DNA of 5,140 nucleotides, from NCBI GenBank assembly GCA_023142175.1, contig JAGLJX010000239.1, forward strand, positions 1 to 5,140, written 5' to 3'. Below the pieces are notes generated by a model. The model was given only the letters and a program-made list of their open reading frames with translations, made no database searches and was not told the origin of the DNA. This DNA is from Emcibacter sp. Lineage in GTDB: Bacteria; Pseudomonadota; Alphaproteobacteria; Sphingomonadales; Emcibacteraceae. Numbering within the stretch: the stretch's first letter is position 1; each line of letters opens with the position of its first letter. The translations under genes and the position numbers were made by a program. Positions 1 to 5,140 of this stretch are shown here, piece by piece.

Positions 1-1026
1 ATAGCCATAACCGCCATGAAGCTGTAATGCTTCATTGACCACATTAAAGCCGGTATCGGTGGCAAGCCGTTTCGCCATTGCCGCAAAATGTGTCGCATCA
101 TGGGCTTTGGCGTCAACCTTTGACGCGGCCTTCTGTAACAACAGCCGCGCGGCTTCCAATTCTGTAGCCATATCGGCAATGCGAAATTGCAGGGCCTGAA
201 ATTCGTTTAGCTTTTTACCAAATTGTTTGCGTTCCGCCATATATTGGACGGTCAGATCAAGGCAGGCCTGCGCGGCCCCCAGTGAGCAGGCCCCGATATT
301 CAGCCGCCCGCCATCAAGCCCTTTCATGGCAATCTTAAAGCCATCGCCCTCTGCCCCCACCAGATTTTCCACGGGCACACGACAATCCTCAAAATTTACG
401 GCGCTTGTCGGCTGACTGTGCCAGCCCATTTTCTTTTCCTGTGCGCCAAAACTCAGACCCGGTGTGCCGCTTTCCACCACGATGGTGCTGATGCCTTTCG
501 GCCCCGCCTCACCCGTACGCACCATAACCACATAGACATCCGAACGCCCACCGCCGGAAATAAATGCCTTCGCCCCGTTAAGGACATAATGATCACCGTC
601 CAAAACCGCCTTTGTTCTGAGCGACGCCGCATCGGAGCCCGCGCCCGGTTCGGTCAGACAATAGCTGGCGAAATAGTCCATACTGGTCAGTTTGGGGCAA
701 TATTTCCGGCGTAGCGCGTCACTGCCGAAACTGTCGATCATCCATGTGGCCATATTATGAATGGACAGATAGGCCGCTGTCGAGGTGCAGCCCCTGGATA
801 ATTCCTCGAAAATTATAGCGGCATCCAGACGGTTCATGCCTGAACCGCCCACATCTTCGCCAATGTAAATACCGGCTAGGCCAAGGGCGGCGGCTTTGCG
901 TAAGGCATTTTCGGGGAAAATATGATCCCGGTCCCATTCTTGCGCATGGGGAGAAAATTCATTTTCCGCGAAGGTGCGGGCCATATCCTGTATCGCCCGC
1001 TGATCTTCATTAAAATTAAAATCCAT
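1..1026 (-). CDS. Acyl-CoA dehydrogenase, isobutyryl-CoA dehydrogenase type (3' end beyond left edge)
   Basis: FAD-dependent acyl-CoA dehydrogenase, probably oxidising isobutyryl-CoA to methacrylyl-CoA in valine breakdown and passing electrons to electron-transfer flavoprotein. The frame is open from ATG at 1026-1024 to the window edge, giving 342 codons. The N-terminal helical domain begins [17 protein letters not shown]. The middle beta domain has the family signature [10 protein letters not shown] (residues 123-132) and [12 protein letters not shown] (149-160). The C-terminal helical domain has [17 protein letters not shown] (266-282) and ends in LHGGYGY at the edge. Segments such as [12 protein letters not shown] (90-101) and the GWHSQPT stretch (201-207) resemble human ACAD8 as I remember it, which favours isobutyryl-CoA over other short-chain substrates. 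About 40 residues are missing, including the expected catalytic Glu after HGGYGY, so activity cannot be confirmed here. A purine-rich AGAGGAAG lies 7 bases before the ATG. It follows mmsA by 31 bases on the same strand, so co-transcription is likely. Family call is firm; substrate call is by resemblance and context. Confidence 0.93.
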   Translation of the reverse strand, partial: MDFNFNEDQRAIQDMARTFAENEFSPHAQEWDRDHIFPENALRKAAALGLAGIYIGEDVGGSGMNRLDAAIIFEELSRGCTSTAAYLSIHNMATWMIDSFGSDALRRKYCPKLTSMDYFASYCLTEPGAGSDAASLRTKAVLDGDHYVLNGAKAFISGGGRSDVYVVMVRTGEAGPKGISTIVVESGTPGLSFGAQEKKMGWHSQPTSAVNFEDCRVPVENLVGAEGDGFKIAMKGLDGGRLNIGACSLGAAQACLDLTVQYMAERKQFGKKLNEFQALQFRIADMATELEAARLLLQKAASKVDAKAHDATHFAAMAKRLATDTGFNVVNEALQLHGGYGY

Positions 1027-1057
1027 AATCAGCTTCCTCTAAAGATACTTTAGGACA

Positions 1058-2551
1058 TTATTTCAATGTTGGGATAGAAAAATCTGCTTCTATGGTACTT
1101 TCCGGCCAACGGGAGGTAACGGTTTTTACCTTGGTATAAAAGCGTACGGCCTCGGCACCGAACTGATTATGATCACCAAAAGCCGATGACTTCCAGCCGC
1201 CAAAGCTGTGGAAGGCCAAAGGCACCGGGATCGGCACATTGATACCAACCATGCCCACTTCAACACGGTCGGCATAGGTGCGGGCCGCCGCGCCACTGCG
1301 GGTGAAGATCGAGGTGCCATTGCCATATTGATGATCGGAAGCCAGAGCCATGCCCTCTTCAAAATTCTGCACCCGCATCAATTGCAGGACAGGACCAAAA
1401 ATTTCTTCCTCATACGTGCGCATCTCTTTTTTGACATTATCAAACAAAGAGCCGCCGAGGAAATAACCATCTTCATAACCCAACAGGGTAAAATCACGAC
1501 CATCAACCACAAGGTCAGCCCCTTCATCCACGCCCATCTGAATATAGTCCATAACCTTGGCGCGATGCTCCTTAGTAACCAATGGCCCCATTTCCAGACC
1601 TGTCTCCAGACTGGTGCCGATTTTCAGGGCTTTGATACGGGGGCTGAGTATTTCAACCAGCTTGTCCGCCACGTCATCACCGACACAGACGCCGACGGAA
1701 ATAGCCATGCAGCGTTCACCCGCAGAACCATATGCCGCGCCCATAAGGGCATTAGCGACATTTTCCAGATCAGCATCAGGCAGGATCAGCATATGATTCT
1801 TGGCCCCGCCCATGGCCTGACAGCGTTTGCCGTTTCTGGTGGCAGTTTCATAAACATATTCAGCGACGGGCGTGGAGCCGACAAAGCTCACCGCCTTGAT
1901 GCGGCTGTCATACAGCAGGGTATCCACCGCCAGCTTATCGCCATTGACCACATTGAACACACCCGCCGGGCCACCGGCCTCTACGAACAGCTCGGCCAGA
2001 CGCATAGGACAGCCGGGGTCTTTTTCTGAGGGCTTCAGCACGACCGTATTACCAGTGATAATCGCCATACATGCCATCCATAACGGGATCATGGCCGGAA
2101 AATTAAACGGGGTTATGCCCGCCACAACCCCTAAGGGCTTACGCATGGAATAGATATCAATACCACCCGCCACATTATCTGAAAATTCGCCCTTTTGCAG
2201 ATGCGGAATACCGCAGGCAAATTCCGCAACCTCAATACCGCGCAAAACAGACCCCATAGCATCCTCAATCACCTTGCCATGCTCTAATGACACGAGCTTC
2301 GCCAATTCCGGCTGATGCTTATAGAGAAGGGCAGTGAATTTTGTCATAATGCGGGAGCGTTGCAATACCGATGTGGCTGCCCACGCGGGGAAGGCGGCTT
2401 GGGCGACGGCAATGGCATTTTCAACCTCGGCCTTGCTCGCCAGAGGAACCTGCGCGGACTGTTCACCGGTTGAGGGATTAAAAACGGGCGAAAAACGCTC
2501 ACTTGTGCCGTCATAATGTTCGCCGCCGATATAATGGGTATAATTTTTCAT
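1058..2551 (-). CDS. mmsA: Methylmalonate-semialdehyde dehydrogenase (CoA-acylating)
   Basis: NAD-dependent, CoA-acylating aldehyde dehydrogenase converting methylmalonate semialdehyde (and malonate semialdehyde) to propionyl-CoA (acetyl-CoA) in valine catabolism; cytosolic. From ATG at 2551 the protein has 497 residues, normal for the family. Visible aldehyde dehydrogenase elements are TPFNFP with Asn150, LKPSEKDP with Lys173, catalytic Cys281 in AGERCMA and EEEIFGPV with Glu383. The place of the general-base Glu in the hydrolytic-family ELGGK motif holds Ala246 (QAMGGAKNH), as expected for the CoA-dependent MmsA branch. The C-terminal FGGWKSSAFGDHNQFG and KTVTSRWP are MmsA hallmarks. An in-frame TTG lies two codons upstream (2557), but the AGGGA at 2560-2564 is too close to it and well placed for the ATG. 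It is first in a minus-strand pair with the acyl-CoA dehydrogenase and divergent from a LysR regulator that probably controls it. No broken frame or missing key residue is seen. Confidence 0.96.
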   Translation of the reverse strand: MKNYTHYIGGEHYDGTSERFSPVFNPSTGEQSAQVPLASKAEVENAIAVAQAAFPAWAATSVLQRSRIMTKFTALLYKHQPELAKLVSLEHGKVIEDAMGSVLRGIEVAEFACGIPHLQKGEFSDNVAGGIDIYSMRKPLGVVAGITPFNFPAMIPLWMACMAIITGNTVVLKPSEKDPGCPMRLAELFVEAGGPAGVFNVVNGDKLAVDTLLYDSRIKAVSFVGSTPVAEYVYETATRNGKRCQAMGGAKNHMLILPDADLENVANALMGAAYGSAGERCMAISVGVCVGDDVADKLVEILSPRIKALKIGTSLETGLEMGPLVTKEHRAKVMDYIQMGVDEGADLVVDGRDFTLLGYEDGYFLGGSLFDNVKKEMRTYEEEIFGPVLQLMRVQNFEEGMALASDHQYGNGTSIFTRSGAAARTYADRVEVGMVGINVPIPVPLAFHSFGGWKSSAFGDHNQFGAEAVRFYTKVKTVTSRWPESTIEADFSIPTLK

Positions 2552-2559
2552 GGTCAAAA

Positions 2560-2564
2560 TCCCT
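2560..2564 (-). promoter_or_regulatory. Ribosome binding site deciding the mmsA start
   Basis: The minus strand reads AGGGA here, with 8 bases before the ATG at 2551-2549. The alternative in-frame TTG at 2557-2555 would be only 2 bases away, too close for normal initiation. This supports the ATG, giving a protein two residues shorter than the longest frame. Confidence 0.6.
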
Positions 2565-2574
2565 GATTAAAATA

Positions 2575-2604
2575 TTTATCTCCCTTGCAGTTTACTAGAG
2601 ACAA
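2575..2604 (-). promoter_or_regulatory. Possible sigma-70-type promoter of mmsA
   Basis: On the minus strand TTGTCT (plus 2599-2604) and GATAAA (plus 2575-2580) are 18 bases apart. Each matches the -35 and -10 consensus at 4 of 6 positions. A transcript would start near 2568, just ahead of the AGGGA ribosome binding site, leaving a very short leader. The match is weak and the region is AT-rich, so this is only a candidate. It is the best pairing I found in the divergent gap; I found no convincing counterpart for the LysR gene. Confidence 0.3.
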
Positions 2605-2645
2605 AAATGCATTTCTATGGCAAAATATTCACAAACGATCTGCAA
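2585..2645. promoter_or_regulatory. Divergent mmsA/lysR control region with inverted repeat TTGCAG...CTGCAA
   Basis: The roughly 113-base gap between the two divergent genes contains a perfect 6-base inverted repeat, TTGCAG at 2585-2590 and CTGCAA at 2640-2645, whose arms are 49 bases apart. LysR-type regulators typically bind two sites spread over 50-60 bases between their own gene and a divergent target, so spacing and place fit a bound dimer pair. A short repeat of this size can arise by chance, and no textbook T-N11-A box with good dyad symmetry was found. Assignment as an operator is inference. Confidence 0.3.
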
Positions 2646-2664
2646 TAATACACAGAGATTTATC

Positions 2665-3561
2665 ATGTACGACTGGAATGATTTACGATTTTTTCTGGAG
2701 CTGTCCCGGCGGGGGCGGCTGGTGAGTGCGGCGCGGAAGCTGCATGTGGATCATACCACGGTCAGCCGCCGCATTGCCGCACTGGAGAATGAGCTGAACG
2801 TCCGGCTGTTTGATAAATCACCGCGCGGCTATAAGCTCACCGATGCCGGACTGCGGTTGCTGCCCCATGCGGAACAGATGGAGGCACGCTCAAATCATCT
2901 TTATCAGGATATATCGGGCAAGGATGCGCGACTATCAGGGACAGTGCGGCTTGCAGCACCAGAAGGCCTAAGCGCCCATATCATTGCCCATAATATGAGC
3001 CAGTTCCGGGAAATGCATCCGGATATTGAGCTGGAGCTGATGGCAGAATCCCGCCGCACCAGCCTGTCCAAACGGGAAGCGGATATTGCCATAACATTGG
3101 CGCGGCCCGATTCCGGTCGCGTCATCGCGTGGAAGCTTTGTGATTATCGGCTCCGGTTGTATGGGGTGCAGGAATATTTGGAGAACCGCGCGGCGATATC
3201 AAAAATTGATGACCTGAATGACCATGATTTTATCAGCTATATTGATGACCTGATTCAATTGCCGGAACTGCGGTTTCTGGAGCAGGTGATTAAAACACCC
3301 CATGTGGTCTTTCGCAGCACCAATGTCATGGCACAATATAATGCCACCCTCGATGGCATCGGCCTTTCCATCATTCATTGTTTCATGGCAGACCTTGACA
3401 GGCGGCTATGCCCGATCCTGCCAGAACAAATTTACATTGACCGGGAATATTGGCTTGTGGTTCATGAAGATCTGCGCCATGTGGCCAGGGTTGATGCGGT
3501 CTGTCGCTTCCTGACCCAACTTCTGAAAGATCAACATAACCGCATGATGGGCTATAAATAA
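2665..3561 (+). CDS. LysR-type transcriptional regulator, likely regulator of the divergent mmsA operon
   Basis: DNA-binding regulator of the LysR family, 298 residues from ATG at 2665, the usual length. The N-terminal winged helix-turn-helix spans about residues 3-62, beginning MYDWNDLRFFLELSRRG. It includes SAARKLHVDHTTVSRRI (21-37), where the recognition helix lies, and LFDKSPRGYKLTDAG (48-62) as the wing. A linker helix follows to about 90, then a periplasmic-binding-protein-like effector domain from LSGTVRLAAPEG (80-91) to near the end. The frame also allows an ATG at 2617, but the extra 16 residues (MAKYSQTICNNTQRFI) lie before the family's normal start and would push the coding region into the shared control region, so 2665 is preferred despite only a weak AGAGA ahead of it. 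Divergent placement beside mmsA suggests autoregulation and control of valine catabolism, with a pathway CoA ester or acid as a possible ligand; that is inference. The ligand cannot be read from the sequence. Confidence 0.92.
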   Translation: MYDWNDLRFFLELSRRGRLVSAARKLHVDHTTVSRRIAALENELNVRLFDKSPRGYKLTDAGLRLLPHAEQMEARSNHLYQDISGKDARLSGTVRLAAPEGLSAHIIAHNMSQFREMHPDIELELMAESRRTSLSKREADIAITLARPDSGRVIAWKLCDYRLRLYGVQEYLENRAAISKIDDLNDHDFISYIDDLIQLPELRFLEQVIKTPHVVFRSTNVMAQYNATLDGIGLSIIHCFMADLDRRLCPILPEQIYIDREYWLVVHEDLRHVARVDAVCRFLTQLLKDQHNRMMGYK

Positions 3562-3605
3562 ATGGTATTATTTCCAACTTGACGGTATAGCTATCATAAA
3601 AAGCC

Positions 3606-3609
3606 GGAG
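3606..3609 (+). promoter_or_regulatory. Ribosome binding site deciding the flavin reductase start
   Basis: GGAG here is followed by two adjacent ATG codons, at 3613 and 3616. It leaves 3 bases before the first and 6 before the second, so the second is the better-spaced start. Confidence 0.55.
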
Positions 3610-3615
3610 CATATG

Positions 3616-4113
3616 ATGACATCTATAGAGTTACAGGATCAAATGAAACAGGCCATGGGGCGGCTAGGCGCATCCGTGACCGTGATCACAAGTCACGATG
3701 GTAACCGCAAATATGCCATGACGGCGACGGCGGTAACCTCTCTTACGCTTGATCCTCCGGCACTTCTGGTTTGTGTTAATCAGATAAATGGCCTGCATGA
3801 TGCGCTATCGCGCGGGTTTGGCTTTTGCGTTAATATACTTCATGGCGACCAACAGAATATTTCCGACACCTGTGCCGGATTACAAAAAGGCGAGGATAAA
3901 TTCAATCTGGGCGACTGGCAGGCTGATGCGGATAATATCCCGTATCTGGCAGATGCTCAGGCGTCAATTTTCTGCGATCTGGATGATGCCTATGTTTACG
4001 GTAGCCATAGCATTTTCATTGGCAAGGTGAAGAAAATTATTACCCGTGAAGAAATCTCGCCGTTGATGTTTCTGGCAGGGAAATATTTCACGCCCCCTAA
4101 ACCGAAGCCATAA
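3616..4113 (+). CDS. Flavin reductase-like (FMN-binding split-barrel) protein
   Basis: Short flavin reductase-domain protein, 165 residues from ATG at 3616, typical for the small NAD(P)H:flavin oxidoreductases that feed reduced FMN or FAD to a separate monooxygenase. Family features are GRLGASVTVITS (15-26), MTATAVTSLTLDPPALLVCV (35-54), which is the usual flavin-contacting region, FCVNILHGDQQ (70-80), and GSHSIFIGKV (129-138) in place of the commoner GDH-x-hydrophobic-GxV. The chain ends with LAGKYFTP and a proline-lysine tail. It lies about 54 bases after the LysR gene on the same strand, so it may share that transcript; I found no clear promoter or terminator between them. Its stop is 2 bases from that of the opposing aminopeptidase. 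No monooxygenase partner is in the window, so the physiological role is unknown. A member of this fold using another cofactor cannot be excluded. Confidence 0.85.
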   Translation: MTSIELQDQMKQAMGRLGASVTVITSHDGNRKYAMTATAVTSLTLDPPALLVCVNQINGLHDALSRGFGFCVNILHGDQQNISDTCAGLQKGEDKFNLGDWQADADNIPYLADAQASIFCDLDDAYVYGSHSIFIGKVKKIITREEISPLMFLAGKYFTPPKPKP

Positions 4114-4115
4114 CC

Positions 4116-5140
4116 TCAAAATACCATTACCGCCTGAGTAGCCCGTATGAGCCACTCTAGCTCCTTACCCGCCAGAAAGGGGGCTATTTTCTCCCGAACC
4201 TGAACATGATAAATATTCAGCCAGATAATTTCTGCGCTGCTCATCATATGCGCATTGACCAAATTAGTATCAATAGGGACAAAGGTAATGGTCTCAAATA
4301 TATTCATGAGCCGCTCTTCATTCTCAAAATGAGTCGAACGGACAATCATAAGATTTTCGATACGGATACCATATTCGCCGGTCTTGTAATAGCCCGGTTC
4401 ATTGGACAGAACCATTCCCGGCTTTAAAGCAACTGCCATCCCACGTTGGGATATGGACTGCGGCCCCTCATGCACGCCAAGATAACAACCGACCCCATGA
4501 CCGGTTCCATGATCATAATCAAGACCAACATCCCACAGAGATTTTCGCGACAGGGTATCAAGATGCGCCCCCGGACGCCCCACTGGAAAACGGGCCTGTG
4601 CCAGGGCAATATGCCCCTTCAACACCCGGGTGAAGCGGTCGCGCTGTTCTTCACTTGGCTTTCCAATAGACAGAGTACGGGTCACATCCGTCGTCCCATC
4701 CAGATACTGCCCCCCCGAATCCAGAAGATACAGCATATCCCCAGTAATTTTCCGATTGGACGCCGGACTTGATTTATAATGGACAATGGCCCCGTTTGGC
4801 CCGGCACCGGATATGGTATCGAAACTCAGGCCCTGAAAATATCTTTGTCTTTTTCTGAACTCCAGTAATTTTTCAGTGGCACTCAGTTCGTCAATTTCAC
4901 CTTTGGCAACATTCTCATCAAACCAGAATAAAAATTTACACATGGCCACACCGTCCCGAATATGGGCAGCCCGCATTCCGTTCAATTCTGTTTCATTCTT
5001 ACAGGCTTTTAACAACTGGCAGGGGTCATGCTTTGCAACAATCTCCGCGCCGCCAAGTTCCAAAGCATCCATGACCGCGGCGTGACTAAGTTTCGGGTCC
5101 ACCAGAATTTTTTTGCCACCCCTGCCGATAGTTTCAAGGG
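4116..5140 (-). CDS. M24B family aminopeptidase P (Xaa-Pro aminopeptidase, XPNPEP1-like), 5' end beyond right edge
   Basis: Metallopeptidase removing an N-terminal residue that precedes proline; probably cytosolic, with two Mn2+ or similar ions. The frame stays open to the right edge (340 residues visible, TGA at 4118-4116). An in-frame GTG at 5102 is internal: 12 codons before it continue family-like sequence (GRGGKKIL then VDPKLS), so the true start is outside. Counting that GTG as residue 1, the metal ligands are all present: Asp128 in LLDSGGQY, Asp139 in DGTTDVTRT, His202 in HGTGHGVG, Glu235 in SNEPGYY and Glu249 in IRIENL. The active-site histidines His198 and His211 (VHEGP) are also present. 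From about 270, TFVPIDTNLV to EWLIRATQAV matches the C-terminal domain of the XPNPEP1 branch, whose members have about 600 residues. So roughly 260 N-terminal residues, mostly the two non-catalytic creatinase-like domains, are missing. No functional link with the valine genes is evident. Confidence 0.95.
   Translation of the reverse strand, partial: LETIGRGGKKILVDPKLSHAAVMDALELGGAEIVAKHDPCQLLKACKNETELNGMRAAHIRDGVAMCKFLFWFDENVAKGEIDELSATEKLLEFRKRQRYFQGLSFDTISGAGPNGAIVHYKSSPASNRKITGDMLYLLDSGGQYLDGTTDVTRTLSIGKPSEEQRDRFTRVLKGHIALAQARFPVGRPGAHLDTLSRKSLWDVGLDYDHGTGHGVGCYLGVHEGPQSISQRGMAVALKPGMVLSNEPGYYKTGEYGIRIENLMIVRSTHFENEERLMNIFETITFVPIDTNLVNAHMMSSAEIIWLNIYHVQVREKIAPFLAGKELEWLIRATQAVMVF

Noticed and set aside
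418..714. Plus-strand open frames within the acyl-CoA dehydrogenase region, including 227-415 and 418-714
   Set aside because: They are antisense to a continuous, strongly family-like coding frame and show no recognisable domain or ribosome binding site.
1208..2029. A 273-codon open frame on the plus strand inside mmsA
   Set aside because: It lies wholly antisense to a clearly functional mmsA, resembles no family I know, and is rich in His, Ile, Gln and Thr, as expected from reading the complement of a well-conserved gene.
2617..2664. N-terminal 16-residue extension of the LysR regulator from the ATG at 2617
   Set aside because: The extra residues do not belong to the LysR fold, the ATG lacks a ribosome binding site, and using it would place coding sequence across the shared control region.
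3579..3596. TTGACG with nearby TATCAT as a promoter for the flavin reductase
   Set aside because: TTGACG is a good -35 match, but TATCAT is only about 7 bases away and nothing resembling a -10 is found 16-18 bases downstream.
4168..4190. Possible intrinsic terminator for the flavin reductase (CCCGCC, loop, GGGGGC, TATTTT)
   Set aside because: The stem has only four base pairs around a G-G mismatch, the T-run is interrupted, and it sits about 55 bases inside the opposing coding region. Too weak to call.
5100..5102. GTG as the start of the aminopeptidase
   Set aside because: The frame continues upstream to the window edge with sequence that fits the family, and a protein starting here would lack the N-terminal domains, so the start is outside the window.

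Overview
The window reads as ordinary, gene-dense chromosome from a moderate-GC proteobacterium, most likely an alphaproteobacterium. This rests on protein resemblance and gene order (an mmsA-type dehydrogenase divergent from a LysR regulator, next to an ACAD8-type acyl-CoA dehydrogenase), not on a marker gene. I found no tRNA, rRNA, CRISPR array, insertion sequence, phage gene or large repeat. Almost every base is coding: the gaps are 31, about 113, about 54 and 2 bases.

Left block, minus strand (1-2551): a valine-catabolism pair. mmsA (CoA-acylating methylmalonate-semialdehyde dehydrogenase) comes first, followed 31 bases later by an acyl-CoA dehydrogenase that closely resembles isobutyryl-CoA dehydrogenase and runs off the left edge. 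Together they cover an early step (isobutyryl-CoA to methacrylyl-CoA) and the last specific step (methylmalonate semialdehyde to propionyl-CoA). The intermediate enzymes (enoyl-CoA hydratase, 3-hydroxyisobutyryl-CoA hydrolase, 3-hydroxyisobutyrate dehydrogenase) are not in the window; just beyond the left edge is the obvious place to look.

Centre (2552-2664): a divergent intergenic region carrying a possible mmsA promoter and small inverted repeats. On its other side a LysR-type regulator reads rightward, so it is the natural candidate to control both itself and the mmsA operon.

Right block: a short flavin reductase-like gene follows the regulator on the plus strand after about 54 bases. It converges with a minus-strand M24B aminopeptidase P (XPNPEP1-like), with only 2 bases between the two stop codons. 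The aminopeptidase runs off the right edge and lacks its N-terminal part; its metal centre is complete.

I do not see a previously undescribed system. The points worth a second look are modest: the divergent control region, an orphan-looking flavin reductase beside the regulator, two start-codon corrections, and the terminator-less convergent junction.
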